A stretch of DNA of 64,000 nucleotides from Wenzhouxiangella sp. XN201 (GCF_011008905.1 NZ_JAAIVI010000019.1:1-64000), one strand, 5' to 3'; positions 25,448-34,282 are shown, counted from the first letter of the stretch. Numbers and translations: made by a program. The notes: generated from the letters alone by a model not told the origin.

Positions 25448-25729
25448 ATGGATCCAATGCCTACCCACAACGCACCTCTGAGAACCCCCGCCGAACTGGG
25501 TGCAGCCCTGCGTGCCCAGCGCAAGGCGCAGGGACTCACACTGGAACAACTCTCCGGTCTGAGCGGTCTGGGCATGCGATTCCTGTCGGAGCTCGAGCGC
25601 GGCAAAGCCACGGCCGAACTGGGCAAGACCCTCGAAGTCATCGCCCTGTTGGGTCTCGACTGCTTCCTCGTACCGCGGTCGTCAACGAACTCGGCCGAAG
25701 GAAAGCACAGCCATGACGAATCAGGCTGA
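25448..25729 (+). CDS. hipB: HipB-type antitoxin (XRE-family repressor)
   Basis: A 93-residue protein with an XRE helix-turn-helix (ELGAALRAQRKAQGLTLEQL through GLGMRFLSELERGK). The C-terminal ~30 residues include the HipB-like strand ALLGLDCFLVPR. HipB binds the operators upstream and neutralises HipA. The ATG at 25448 is taken; a second ATG at 25457 (MPTHNAP) is possible. It overlaps hipA by 17 bases, the usual antitoxin-toxin arrangement. Confidence 0.9.
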   Translation: MDPMPTHNAPLRTPAELGAALRAQRKAQGLTLEQLSGLSGLGMRFLSELERGKATAELGKTLEVIALLGLDCFLVPRSSTNSAEGKHSHDESG

Positions 25730-26996
25730 TCCGGACCGACTCAACATCTGGCACGCCGGAAGGCTGGTGGGCGAGTTGTGGCGGGATCGACAGGACCGCA
25801 TCGGCTTCGCCTACGCCACCGACTGGCTCGATCACGGTTTCAGAATCGGTCACGTCCTGCCGCTGCAACCCGATCCGTTCGCACCGGAAGACGGCCAGGC
25901 CCACGGCTGGTTTTCCAACCTGCTTCCGGAAGGAGCCGCCCGCGAGCGGATCGTGCGCAACCTGGGTGTCGCCGACGACGACTTCGTCTTGCTGCGCGAG
26001 ATCGGTGGTGATTGTGCCGGGGCCCTCAACGTCCTGCCGCTTGACCAGCCCCTCGATAAACCGGGCGGCGCCGAAGCGCTCGACGAACGACGTTTCGAAC
26101 GAATTTTGCAACAGCGGGGGCAGGGCATTGCTCCCCGGCCAACGCCCAACGACCCTGCACCGCCGCGCCTTTCCCTGGCGGGGGCCCAGTCCAAGTGCCC
26201 CGTACTGATCCGGGATGGCGAATACTTCCTGCCGCACGGCGTAACGGCGTCCTCGCACATCCTCAAATTCGAGCTGCCCCAGTGGCGGCATGTGCCGGTC
26301 TACGAAATCTTTCTCAATCGAATCGCCGATGGCGTCGGCCTGCCCGTGCCCGAAACCCGACTGGAAGAACGTCACGGCCACCGATACCTCGTCATCCGCC
26401 GCTACGACCGGGAGGCTACAGACAAACATTGGCATCGCCTGCACCAGGAAGACTTCTGCCAGGTCGCCGGCCTGCGCGCCACGCGCAAATACCAGGCAGA
26501 CGGCGGCCCCGGGCTGGCCGATTGCGCAGACTGGATTCGAGAACTTAGCGAGAAGCCGGCAGAAGACCTCCTCAACCTGCTGCGCTGGCAGATCTTCAAC
26601 TGGCTGGCCGGCAACTCCGACGGCCATGCCAAGAACGTGGCCCTCGTCCAGGTACAGCGCAACGTCAACCGCTGGCGCCTGGCGCCGTTCTACGACCTGG
26701 TCTGCACACGCGCCTGGCCCAACCTGGACCGGCGCCTGGCGATGAACGTCGGCGGCGAAGCCGACCCAGGCCGTATCCGCACCGAGCACTGGCACGCCCT
26801 GGCCAAAGAAATGGGGATGCGCCCCCGGTTCGTGATGCGCGAAATCGCGAACATGGCTGAAGCCATCGATGAGGCTTTGCCAAACGTTCGCGTGAAGCTG
26901 CAAGAAGCCCACGGCCCGCTTCCGATGCTGCAGCAACCGGAGAAGATCATCCGCACCCAGTTGCGAATGGCCCGCGCCTTGCAGTCGGACAGCTAA
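25713..26996 (+). CDS. hipA: HipA-type serine/threonine kinase toxin
   Basis: The 427-residue protein has the HipA N-terminal domain (RIGFAYATDWLDHG, HGWFSNLLPEGAARE) and kinase core. The family signatures are SLAGAQSKCPV (ATP loop), RYDRE, the catalytic NWLAGNSDGHAKN and the metal-binding FYDLV. HipA of E. coli phosphorylates glutamyl-tRNA synthetase and causes persistence; related HipAs target other proteins. All catalytic residues are present, so the toxin is probably active. It is coupled to hipB upstream. Confidence 0.93.
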   Translation: MTNQADPDRLNIWHAGRLVGELWRDRQDRIGFAYATDWLDHGFRIGHVLPLQPDPFAPEDGQAHGWFSNLLPEGAARERIVRNLGVADDDFVLLREIGGDCAGALNVLPLDQPLDKPGGAEALDERRFERILQQRGQGIAPRPTPNDPAPPRLSLAGAQSKCPVLIRDGEYFLPHGVTASSHILKFELPQWRHVPVYEIFLNRIADGVGLPVPETRLEERHGHRYLVIRRYDREATDKHWHRLHQEDFCQVAGLRATRKYQADGGPGLADCADWIRELSEKPAEDLLNLLRWQIFNWLAGNSDGHAKNVALVQVQRNVNRWRLAPFYDLVCTRAWPNLDRRLAMNVGGEADPGRIRTEHWHALAKEMGMRPRFVMREIANMAEAIDEALPNVRVKLQEAHGPLPMLQQPEKIIRTQLRMARALQSDS

Positions 26997-27053
26997 TCTA
27001 TACTTCGAGCACGGAGGCCGCTGCGCCTTCCATCAGACAGGGAGAGGTTTGCC

Positions 27054-27455
27054 ATGGGAGCAGTCAAGGAATTCAAGGAGTTTGCCGTCAAGGGCAACGT
27101 GGTCGACATGGCCGTGGGCATCATCATCGGCATCGCATTCGGCCGCGTCGTGCAATCGCTGGTCAACGACATCATCATGCCGCCCGTGGGCATGGCCATC
27201 GGCGGAGTCGATTTCTCCAACCTGGCCATCGTCCTGAAGCAGGCGACCGAAGAAGCCGAAGCGGTCACCATAGCCTACGGCGCCTTCATCCAGACCCTGA
27301 TCGACTTCCTGATCGTGGCCCTGGCCATCTTCGTGGCGGTCAAGGTCATCAACAGCCTCAAGCGCAAGGAAGAAGAGAAGCCGGCAACACCCCTGGCGAT
27401 CAACGAGGAGTTGCTGGTGCTGCGCGAGATCCGGGACGAGCTGAAAAAGGGCTGA
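27054..27455 (+). CDS. mscL: Large-conductance mechanosensitive channel MscL
   Basis: At 133 residues it matches MscL in length. The N-terminal amphipathic helix and first pore helix are clear ([39 protein letters not shown]), followed by the periplasmic loop, the second helix ([20 protein letters not shown]) and the C-terminal charged bundle ([16 protein letters not shown]). It releases solutes when membrane tension rises. GGGAGAGG is upstream of the ATG. It stands alone, converging on the MBL hydrolase gene. Confidence 0.97.
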   Translation: MGAVKEFKEFAVKGNVVDMAVGIIIGIAFGRVVQSLVNDIIMPPVGMAIGGVDFSNLAIVLKQATEEAEAVTIAYGAFIQTLIDFLIVALAIFVAVKVINSLKRKEEEKPATPLAINEELLVLREIRDELKKG

Positions 27456-27474
27456 CTTTTCGGCCGGTCGGCGC

Positions 27475-28431
27475 TTAGCCGCCGGCCGCCCGCGCCTTGC
27501 GCCGGCGCTTGTTGGCGGCAAAGGCGATGCCCTGGGCGTTGATGTCGAGGTCGAGCTTGAGGTGTGACCAGACGCTGTCGTTGCGGCCGAGGTTGCCGCG
27601 GCCGTCGAGCAGGCCGGCGACGTAGTCGTACAGGCGGGGACGGCAATACGCTTCCAGCGCCTCGTCGGCCAGGTCGCTGGCCTCGGCGTCGTCACGCAGG
27701 CGCTCGGCGAAGTCCAGGTGGCGCGTGAGCTGGCCGGCCGCTTCCTCGATATCGGTTACCGCTCCGAAGTGCGTCAGGTAGATGCAGCTCGGTTGCTCAT
27801 CGACCAGCCGGCGGATCGACTCGCGCGCCAGCTCGGGTTCGAAATCCGTCGGACTGGTCGACGGCATGGCGAAGGTCCCCTCGCCCTGCAGGGCCGGATA
27901 GACCAGCCCGAAGGCATCGCCGGAAAAGATCGCGCCCGAGGCGCTGTCGGCAATGCAGAAATGATGATTGGCGTGACCGCGGGTGTGCAGAAAACGCAGC
28001 TCGCGCTTGCCGAACTGCAGGGTCTGTTCGTCTTCCATGACCTGCACGCGATCCTCGGCCACCGGCTCAATGGTGCCGTAAAGCCGTGCGAACTCGTCTT
28101 CACCGTAGACCGCCGAAGCGCTGGCAACCAGCTTGGTCGGATCGATCACGTGCGGTGCCGCCCGCGGGTGAGCCACGACGGTGGCGTTCGGGCAGGCCTT
28201 CGCCAGCGCCGACGTCCCGCCGGCATGGTCGAGATGCACATGCGTGATGATCAGGTAGTCCACCTGCTCAGGCGCCAGCCCCTGGTCCTCGAGCACGGCC
28301 AGCAGCCGCGGCACCGCCGCGTTGGTGTTGTTGTCGACAAAGGCCGCGCGATCGCCTTCCACGATCAGGTAGGCGGCGGCCACTTCCGGGCGGTCAAGAT
28401 AGTGCGTGTCGATGGTGTGTATGTCGCTCAT
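27475..28431 (-). CDS. MBL-fold metallohydrolase
   Basis: The 318-residue protein has the metallo-beta-lactamase signature HVHLDHAGG, a later RGHANHHFCI, FSGDAFG and a C-terminal LTHFG, which complete a dinuclear metal site. A ~110-residue helical extension (residues ~210-318) is of the type seen in uncharacterised glyoxalase-II-like hydrolases. There is no signal peptide, so it acts in the cytoplasm; the substrate is unknown. It lies 22 bp downstream of yoeB on the same strand, but its content suggests an independent function. Confidence 0.88.
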   Translation of the reverse strand: MSDIHTIDTHYLDRPEVAAAYLIVEGDRAAFVDNNTNAAVPRLLAVLEDQGLAPEQVDYLIITHVHLDHAGGTSALAKACPNATVVAHPRAAPHVIDPTKLVASASAVYGEDEFARLYGTIEPVAEDRVQVMEDEQTLQFGKRELRFLHTRGHANHHFCIADSASGAIFSGDAFGLVYPALQGEGTFAMPSTSPTDFEPELARESIRRLVDEQPSCIYLTHFGAVTDIEEAAGQLTRHLDFAERLRDDAEASDLADEALEAYCRPRLYDYVAGLLDGRGNLGRNDSVWSHLKLDLDINAQGIAFAANKRRRKARAAGG

Positions 28432-28453
28432 GCTGCAAGCCTACCACCGGCCT

Positions 28454-28708
28454 TCAATAGTGAAACCGGCACTGGGCGATCAGCAGCTTGGCGTCTTCAA
28501 CCGCATAGACCAGCCGGTGCACACGATCGATCCGGCGGGACCAGAAGCCCGACCAGTTTCCTCTCAAGGGTTCCGGTTTGCCAATACCCTGGAAGGGGTC
28601 GCGCTGGATGGCGCGGATCAGTTCGTTGATGCGCTTGAGCTTTTTCGGGTCGGCCTTCTGCCAGTAGAGGTAATCGGCCCAGGCATTCGCATGAAAACAG
28701 ATCGTCAC
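28454..28708 (-). CDS. yoeB: YoeB toxin (ribosome-dependent mRNA endonuclease)
   Basis: The 84-residue protein matches YoeB/Txe in length and motifs: WADYLYWQKADPKKLKRINE, the active-site GKPEPL, SRRIDRVHRLVY and the terminal His-Tyr (CRFHY). These include the expected catalytic Glu, Arg and His. YoeB binds the 50S/30S interface and cleaves mRNA in the A site. It overlaps yefM by four bases (ATGA). Confidence 0.95.
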   Translation of the reverse strand: MTICFHANAWADYLYWQKADPKKLKRINELIRAIQRDPFQGIGKPEPLRGNWSGFWSRRIDRVHRLVYAVEDAKLLIAQCRFHY

Positions 28709-28956
28709 TCGATCAGTTCACGCGTTTCACCTTCACCACGCCGCAAACCCTCGATCGCTTCGGTCAACCGCGCGGCATTGCGCGGACTGGACATGAGGTA
28801 CAGCGTTTCTTCGATCGAGGCGTAGTCATCGGCCGAAAGCATGACAGCTCCCTTGCCCTTCTGGCGGGTGATGTACAGGGGCGCGTGGTCTTCGTTGACC
28901 TGGTCCATGGCGCTGGCCAGACGGCGACGCAGATCGGTGTAGCTGATAGTAGACAT
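28705..28956 (-). CDS. yefM: YefM antitoxin
   Basis: An 83-residue Phd/YefM protein with the DNA-binding N-terminus (ISYTDLRRRLASAMDQVNED), PLYITRQKGKGAVMLSADDY, and the disordered toxin-wrapping C-terminus (LTEAIEGLRRGEGETRELIE). It represses its own operon together with YoeB. The TGTACA-containing palindrome directly upstream is its likely operator. Confidence 0.94.
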   Translation of the reverse strand: MSTISYTDLRRRLASAMDQVNEDHAPLYITRQKGKGAVMLSADDYASIEETLYLMSSPRNAARLTEAIEGLRRGEGETRELIE

Positions 28957-28969
28957 GTCGGGATTTTAA

Positions 28970-28986
28970 TGTACAGAAATCTGTAC
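28970..28986. promoter_or_regulatory. YefM-YoeB operator
   Basis: TGTACAGAAATCTGTAC is a palindrome with TGTACA and TGTAC half-sites, 14 bp upstream of the yefM start codon (minus strand). TGTACA palindromes are the known recognition sites of YefM. Confidence 0.85.
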
Positions 28987-29033
28987 GTCAACGAGTGATC
29001 ACCGCCCGCAAGAGCGGCCCCGACGGCCGTCAG

Positions 29034-29470
29034 TCAGAACCGGAAATACACGAACAAGCGCCCCGGATTCTTCGAGTCCTTGTCCACGCGGTGATAGAGC
29101 TGCTTGATGTCCGGGCGCGCTTGAGCCTGCATTGCTCGCCTGCCTCCGTAGCGAGCCGGTTCAAGGGTGCGCCATGAGTGGATTTCGCGACCGAGGAGCG
29201 CGCAGGCGTAGTTGCCACTACGTCGAGCACTCCGACCGAGTGAAATGCGCTCAGGGCGTGCGATTGGGCCGGCGCAGTAGGTGGCAGGTGAGTAATGCAG
29301 GCTCCTAACTTTAGGACCCGCTTCTTGAGCTGCCCCGAGCCCCGGCCCGGAATGATCTCGACCTCCCGGATGCGCTTGTCCACCGCCTCGTGGATCACGC
29401 GCTCAAGCTCCTGGTCGATGGCATTGCCGCGGTTGTAGATGTCGTGGAGGTCAAGTTTTAGCTTGGCCAT
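29034..29470 (-). pseudogene. Smr-domain gene interrupted by a palindromic element
   Basis: The 5' part encodes a standard small Smr protein: MAKLKLDLHDIYNRGNAIDQ, EVEIIPGRGSGQLKKRVLK. At that point the frame enters the 182-bp element 29123-29304. Beyond the element, in another frame, the missing end continues: RPDIKQLYHRVDKDSKNPGR followed by LFVYFRF and a stop at 29034. The intact protein would be about 80 residues. As it stands, translation from the ATG at 29470 runs through the element and loses the last strands of the fold. The GxGxG nuclease motif survives, but function is doubtful. Confidence 0.85.
29123..29304. mobile_element. 182-bp near-palindromic MITE/REP-like element inside the Smr gene
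   Basis: The ends GAGCCTGCATTGCTC (29123) and GAGTAATGCAGGCTC (ending 29304) are inverted copies with one mismatch. Nearly the whole element pairs with itself, with GTAGTTGCCACTAC at the centre (about 29207-29221). There is no open frame of its own. It separates two halves of a recognisable Smr gene, which is good evidence that it inserted. Confidence 0.85.
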
Positions 29471-29529
29471 GGGCTTTCCGAATTGACTATACTCCAACTG
29501 GCGTTGACCGAAAAAGCTCGGAGGGGGCT

Positions 29530-30033
29530 ATGAGGGATCAAGACTCGAAACATGAACCGTACTTTTCCGATTCGGACGAATCCAAGCAAGCCGACCACGA
29601 TCCGCTTTTCGACTCCCGGCAGTCGCCGCGAGAAGAGCTAGACCCCAGAATTCGCCTGGCCGCCTTTGCAGTTGTCTTCATTTGCTCGGTGTTCTTCATC
29701 GAATGGGGCATCCAGAAGTACCACGAGTACCGCGCCAATCAGGCGATGAAAGAAATGATGGCCGACCTAGAAAAATCAGTCCAAGCGAGCGCTGCGCAAC
29801 TCCGGGCCACAACAGAGCGCAACCGAAGAGAAGCCGAACGCAAGCACCTTGCGCTCCGCGAGCAACGTGCCAATACCAGCCAGGGAAAGTGGCTGGCCAA
29901 AAACTGTGCTGACTGGCGCCGGGCCCACGAAAGCCTGCAGGCCCCGACGGCCGAAGCTGAAATGAAGCGGCACTGCGACCTCTATGAGAAGTACCTGTCC
30001 ACCGGAATTGCCGCGACGCCGGCTGGGAAATGA
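29530..30033 (+). CDS. Small bitopic membrane protein of unknown function
   Basis: A 167-residue protein with a hydrophilic N-terminus (~40 residues), one transmembrane helix (about 44-62, LAAFAVVFICSVFFIEWGI), and a helical, charged C-terminal part (EMMADLEKSVQASAAQLRATTERNRREAERKH) that is probably a coiled coil. No family is recognised. GGAGGGGG lies just upstream of the ATG. It precedes the nuclease-fold gene by 25 bp on the same strand and may be expressed with it. Confidence 0.75.
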   Translation: MRDQDSKHEPYFSDSDESKQADHDPLFDSRQSPREELDPRIRLAAFAVVFICSVFFIEWGIQKYHEYRANQAMKEMMADLEKSVQASAAQLRATTERNRREAERKHLALREQRANTSQGKWLAKNCADWRRAHESLQAPTAEAEMKRHCDLYEKYLSTGIAATPAGK

Positions 30034-30058
30034 ACATCCGAATCTACAGCACGCTGCA

Positions 30059-30634
30059 ATGAAACAGCAGAACAACCGTGGTCGTCTCAGGCGACAGCTC
30101 AAAGAAGCTTGGCGCGACACGATGTCGGGTCCGTACCTCGATCAGGCCATCAATAGTGAGCGAGCGCTTCAAGTGCACTTGGCCGCACGGCTTATGAATG
30201 CCTTTGGAGAGTGGGGTGCGAGACGGCAGCTTTTCATCGAACCAATGGTGTCGGTCAACGGCGGCGAAAATCGACTGCACCCTGACATTCTGATCTGCAA
30301 CACCCGGGAAGTCATCGGAATCGTGGAGTTGAAGTACCAGCCCCGGACACGTCCGAGCTACACAAAGGACTTCCGGTCACTTGAGTCACTGCACTGGGAC
30401 GCCGACCAGATCGAAATTGTCAACGGCCGCTACCGGGGACCGAACCGGGGCGGAACATGCTTCGCCATATCCGGAAGCCCACTGTTTGTCTGGGCCGGCG
30501 TTTACGCCGCACCATACAGGACTATCCCGGAGCAGCCTCCATCGGATGGGATTGCCAGCAACCTACTGGTCCTACATGCGGTGACGCAATCCGACGACCC
30601 GCCCGATCTCCATGCTGGAACCAAGAGGCTATAG
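30059..30634 (+). CDS. PD-(D/E)xK nuclease-fold protein
   Basis: A 191-residue protein in which HPDILICNTREVIGIVELKY supplies the D...ExK core of the PD-(D/E)xK nuclease fold (Asp in HPD, Glu and Lys in VELKY), after an N-terminal helix (SERALQVHLAARLMNAFGEW) that could carry the usual extra acidic residue. The C-terminus has a hydrophobic segment (SPLFVWAGVY). It is compact, without a partner domain, so it may be a restriction- or defence-type nuclease. The start is the ATG at 30059; an earlier in-frame ATG lies inside the preceding gene. Confidence 0.65.
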   Translation: MKQQNNRGRLRRQLKEAWRDTMSGPYLDQAINSERALQVHLAARLMNAFGEWGARRQLFIEPMVSVNGGENRLHPDILICNTREVIGIVELKYQPRTRPSYTKDFRSLESLHWDADQIEIVNGRYRGPNRGGTCFAISGSPLFVWAGVYAAPYRTIPEQPPSDGIASNLLVLHAVTQSDDPPDLHAGTKRL

Positions 30635-30719
30635 TCTGAATACCTCGCTCCAGGGCATGAAAGAATCCCAGCGTCTGGCAAGCAAGCTCATTCTATTCAA
30701 CGCGTAAGGCCTCGGGTGC

Positions 30720-32747
30720 TTACAGTGTTGGAATACCAAGCTCGTCCAGTTGGCGGAACACCGGATCGTAGTGAGCGCTATTTCTACTGGGATCGGTATC
30801 GTCACCTTCAGGCACTACAATCACTAGGCCCTGCCTCGCACGAGTGAGTAGAACTCTGTAGGCATTGAGTAGGTATCGCCGACGCTCCTCCTTCAGTATT
30901 CGCTGCCAGCGCTTGCCAACAAAGCCATGAAAGTCCCAAACACCATCAGCCAAGCGTAGGTCGCCATCCCAGACGACACAAGACCAGTCGAGCTCAAGGC
31001 CTTGAATCTGGAACTCTGTTGCCACGTCTTCCAAGAAGTAGGATGAGCGAGTATCGTCTTTGTCATTCAAGAACCAGTGCACCGGATTTACCTTTACACG
31101 CACATCGATCGCGTGTGGCTTCAGTCTCTGCGCCTGCGACGAGACGATCATTCCGTAACGCTCACTGCCACGAGCGCATCGACGGAGCCACTGCTTAGCG
31201 TGTGATAGATCTCTTGTCAGGCGAATCGGGTAGGTGGGCAGGAGTTTCTGAAGGGTGGCCTCGGCGCCCTCTAGTTCCAGTGCCAGAAACTGGTTCACGA
31301 ATGTCGATACGTATTCCGAACGAAATGATCGCACGGACGTTGCCAAGTGCAGCGAGTCATCGTAGTGCACATGAGCACGAGTGGAGAGTGCTTCAAGTGA
31401 GGGTTGCGCATGGTACTCAATCTCCGTGAGCCTTGGTGAGAGGTGCACATTCCAATCCGGAAAACGTCGTTGAATGGCGGAGAGCCACTCACTGATACCA
31501 GCCTCACCAGTGTTAATCTCCTGACCGCTGCCAACCAGACAGACCACCACTCCCCAGTCCTCGTGGCGATCCAGACATGAGATTAGAAATTCCGGCTCGG
31601 ACTGATCGAAGCCCGGAACCGCTTTTCTGCGCTGCATGAAATTTGCGGTCTGCTGGAGATCCCAGGCTCGCTGTGCTTCATCGAACAAGGCCACATGCTC
31701 GATAGGTGCCTGGTCTAGGTCAGCCAGACAGTCATCTCGGAAGTGGTGGACATTCTGTATAAACATCTTCACCTTGCTGCGCGCCTCACCCAGCTTGAGC
31801 TTTTCTCCCCGTTGAGCTTCTCGAGCTACTTCATCGCGTGCCAGGGCCTCACGCAGCACGGCGACCAGCGGGCCGTTCCCCGATAGAAATACGCTGTAAA
31901 GGTCATCGTTCTTGTTTATGTGCTTGGTGGCAATATCCAGACCCACAAGGGTCTTGCCCGCACCCGGCACGCCGGTAACGAAGCAGATGGACTTTTGCTG
32001 CCGGCTTCGAGCCGTCCGAATTATTTCGGCGACACGTCGCGATGTAACGCCCAGGTTCTCGGCTCCTGCATCGCTGCGCGATATATCCTCTACATCATGC
32101 CCAGCGTACAATGCCTTCGCAGCTTCAACGATAGTAGGAGTAGGCTGATATCGCCCTCGTTGCCAGGCGTTGACGTCGATGGGTGGCCCCTCGAGGAAAT
32201 CGAGGCACGCGTCAATGACATGGCGCAGGTTGGCACGCCCCGCTGGAAGCGGCATCAGCAACTGATCAGCGTGCTGAGTGGTTTCGACAACAAAGGCCGC
32301 CGGGTTGGCTTCTGTGGCCACCAGTACTGGGGCAATGGGAATGGTGTGACTGGGCTCATGGAAGTTCTTTAGGTCCAGCGCATAGTCCCATGTCTGATCA
32401 CGCGCACTTGATTTGTGCTGCTGCTCGCCGACCTTGAATTCGAGCACAAACAAAACATGGTTAAGGATCAAGACAGTGTCGACGCGCTTTCCCAACCGAG
32501 GGATAGCGTACTCGAAGTAGACGGCTCCTCGTCCTCCACAGTCGGTCAGGACGTCCTTAAGTATGACAATCTGCTGCTGCCACGCGTTGCGCTGGCTCGT
32601 CTCGACAGGAAAGTCGGCGCCATTGACAAGCGCGCCAATAATCGCATCGGGGTCAGCATCAAGGAAATCCCCGATTGTGGCACCATAAGGCCAGCGGCGC
32701 ATGCTGCCACTTGGCGTCAGGCTCTCGGTTTCGACACTGTGCACCAT
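30720..32747 (-). CDS. Nuclease-like domain fused to a DUF2075 P-loop helicase/NTPase
   Basis: The 675-residue protein has an N-terminal region with [20 protein letters not shown] (Asp90, Glu103, Lys105), the core of a PD-(D/E)xK nuclease. A P-loop domain follows: Walker A GVPGAGKT (259-266), a Walker [13 protein letters not shown] near 350, [13 protein letters not shown], and a C-terminal [16 protein letters not shown] and [19 protein letters not shown] typical of superfamily-1-like DUF2075 (Schlafen group-3-like) proteins. Such proteins are common in defence islands. A perfect 16-bp palindrome lies 45 bp upstream of the ATG. Confidence 0.85.
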   Translation of the reverse strand: MVHSVETESLTPSGSMRRWPYGATIGDFLDADPDAIIGALVNGADFPVETSQRNAWQQQIVILKDVLTDCGGRGAVYFEYAIPRLGKRVDTVLILNHVLFVLEFKVGEQQHKSSARDQTWDYALDLKNFHEPSHTIPIAPVLVATEANPAAFVVETTQHADQLLMPLPAGRANLRHVIDACLDFLEGPPIDVNAWQRGRYQPTPTIVEAAKALYAGHDVEDISRSDAGAENLGVTSRRVAEIIRTARSRQQKSICFVTGVPGAGKTLVGLDIATKHINKNDDLYSVFLSGNGPLVAVLREALARDEVAREAQRGEKLKLGEARSKVKMFIQNVHHFRDDCLADLDQAPIEHVALFDEAQRAWDLQQTANFMQRRKAVPGFDQSEPEFLISCLDRHEDWGVVVCLVGSGQEINTGEAGISEWLSAIQRRFPDWNVHLSPRLTEIEYHAQPSLEALSTRAHVHYDDSLHLATSVRSFRSEYVSTFVNQFLALELEGAEATLQKLLPTYPIRLTRDLSHAKQWLRRCARGSERYGMIVSSQAQRLKPHAIDVRVKVNPVHWFLNDKDDTRSSYFLEDVATEFQIQGLELDWSCVVWDGDLRLADGVWDFHGFVGKRWQRILKEERRRYLLNAYRVLLTRARQGLVIVVPEGDDTDPSRNSAHYDPVFRQLDELGIPTL

Positions 32748-32792
32748 AGTCCCCGATTTTTCCTAATTCCAGGTTAGCGTCAACGCGCGCCT

Positions 32793-32808
32793 AGGTAAAC
32801 GTTTACCT
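32793..32808. promoter_or_regulatory. Perfect 16-bp palindrome upstream of the DUF2075 gene
   Basis: AGGTAAACGTTTACCT is its own reverse complement and lies 45 bp before the start codon of the nuclease-DUF2075 gene. The AAACGTTT centre is typical of LacI-family operators, but no LacI-type regulator is encoded in the window. Confidence 0.65.
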
Positions 32809-32935
32809 TTGTCCGCTTGATCAGAGTCGCCAGAGTCATTTCTATCTTTCGCTACCGATTAATGGGTACTGCGTCAGCGCGAAAAGTTCGAGGGAAGGGG
32901 CTCTATTAGCACTGGGGGAGGACTTCTGAGGTTTG

Positions 32936-33859
32936 TTACGCAGATGCCAAGCGTTCGGCTCGCCAGGCAATGGCCTCTGAGGAGGGATAAAACTTCTTCT
33001 CCCTTGGCAATAACAGCTTTTTACCCTGAAGTTGAACCAGCGGTCTTTGCCCGTCAATTCGATCGTCCAGAAGCGGTGACGAGTGCCAGACGAGATCTGA
33101 TTCCAAGAGTGTTGGTGCAATCAGGTGGCGATCCATGGCCCAGTGATGATTCTTGCACAGGGCGATGCCGTTGGTCGGGTGGTCATTGTAAGACTCAGAA
33201 AATGGGATCAGATGGCAGGCATCTACTAAAGCCAAGTCCCGAAAGCGCACCCGAATACCGCAGGCGGCGCAGCGGAAATCGTAAACCTGCTTGATGGTTT
33301 TTGCGAATGCCTGGCTGCGAGCGGGATCCGACTCGTATCTTGCCGGCGCTTCCGCTGCGCGAGGTTGACGATGAAGAAACTCACTGCTCATGACCTCGAT
33401 CAGGCTGCGTTGACTTGGGAAGTAGCGACTAATGATGGCATTGCGCAGCACAGCTCGTTCGACCGACCGCTGGAGGTAATTGAACAGTTCTTCGTCGAGT
33501 TCGGCATGGCTCATCGAAGCTCGCAATCCCGTAACAGATGGCGCCTTGTTTGCGTTTTCACCAGGGCGGTATAGAGGCTGGCTGTTGGAATCGAGGATGG
33601 TCCAGATGCCATCCCCGCACAGGTGCCAGAAGGGATACTGGATACGTGCCGTGTCCTCGGGTCCGCCAACTACCTGAATATAATCGCGATAGCGACCAAT
33701 TAGTTCATCGGTCAGCAAGATCCGATTGCCGGAGAACTCACCCTTCTCGACCAGATCGATAAGGCTCAGCAGTAGAGCCGGCTTGTAGGGCTTCTCGTAG
33801 CCACTGCTGCGATCTCGCCTCAAGTCGTAAAGGCGTTCGGTAAGATCAGTCAGCGCCAT
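32936..33859 (-). CDS. HNH endonuclease with an N-terminal SBD-like DNA-reading domain
   Basis: The 307-residue protein ends in an HNH domain: CAAC, LVDACHLIPFSES, NGIALCKNHHWAMDRHLI. The first ~130 residues (YEKPYKPALLLSLIDLVEKG, YPFWHLCGDGIWTI) resemble the sulfur-binding domain of restriction enzymes that read phosphorothioated DNA (ScoMcrA/SprMcrA type). That family recognises DNA carrying the Dnd modification and cuts nearby. No dnd genes are in the window, so the enzyme may defend against incoming modified DNA. The HNH assignment is firm; the SBD assignment is by motif memory. Confidence 0.8.
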   Translation of the reverse strand: MALTDLTERLYDLRRDRSSGYEKPYKPALLLSLIDLVEKGEFSGNRILLTDELIGRYRDYIQVVGGPEDTARIQYPFWHLCGDGIWTILDSNSQPLYRPGENANKAPSVTGLRASMSHAELDEELFNYLQRSVERAVLRNAIISRYFPSQRSLIEVMSSEFLHRQPRAAEAPARYESDPARSQAFAKTIKQVYDFRCAACGIRVRFRDLALVDACHLIPFSESYNDHPTNGIALCKNHHWAMDRHLIAPTLLESDLVWHSSPLLDDRIDGQRPLVQLQGKKLLLPREKKFYPSSEAIAWRAERLASA

Positions 33860-33877
33860 TAGGCAGTTCCACCAACA

Positions 33878-34282
33878 TCAGCTCCTCTCCCAATATTTCG
33901 CTTGCCCAGGAATCACATTGCGCACCCCGCCTCGCGGGTCCTCCTGGTCCCCGTTGTAACGCGGAATCAGATGTACGTGCAAATGAAAGACCGTCTGGCC
34001 GGCCGCCTGGCCAACGTTTGCGCCAATATTGAATCCATCGGGACTGTGCTTCTTTTCGATGACTTCGCGAGCCATTGGCAGTGCGCTGATCAAAGCTAGC
34101 TGAGTTACCGGGTCGGCCTCGAACCAGCCGGAGACGTGGTGGCGCGGGATCAGCAGTGCGTGACCGGGGCTGACGGGATAGCGATCCCAAAGGGCGAGCA
34201 CGAGCTCGTCCTCGTGGAACACCTGGTCAGGATGCGGCTCGCAGAAGGGGCAGTCTCCATCGTCCATGCGGTCAGTATCCAT
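33878..34282 (-). CDS. HIT-family nucleotide hydrolase/transferase
   Basis: The 134-residue protein has CPFC near the start, WDRYPVSPGHALLIPRHHV, FNIGANVGQAAGQTVFHLHV and the histidine triad HLHVHLIPRY. HIT proteins hydrolyse nucleotide conjugates such as AMP-lysine or dinucleoside polyphosphates. It lies 18 bp upstream of the HNH gene on the same strand. MDTD (34282) is taken as the start; MDDGD (34267) is an alternative. Confidence 0.94.
   Translation of the reverse strand: MDTDRMDDGDCPFCEPHPDQVFHEDELVLALWDRYPVSPGHALLIPRHHVSGWFEADPVTQLALISALPMAREVIEKKHSPDGFNIGANVGQAAGQTVFHLHVHLIPRYNGDQEDPRGGVRNVIPGQAKYWERS

Noticed and set aside
29034-29470. Smr gene broken by a simple frameshift or sequencing error
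   Set aside because: The two halves are separated by ~190 bp of near-perfect palindrome with inverted ends, which is an insertion and not an indel.
30720-32747. Reading the DUF2075 protein as an ordinary DNA repair helicase
   Set aside because: It lacks the full set of UvrD/RecD motifs in order and has an N-terminal nuclease-like core, so DUF2075 fits better.
28454-33859. CRISPR array, retron or prophage remnants in the accessory region
   Set aside because: No regularly spaced direct repeats, reverse transcriptase, integrase or phage structural genes are visible.
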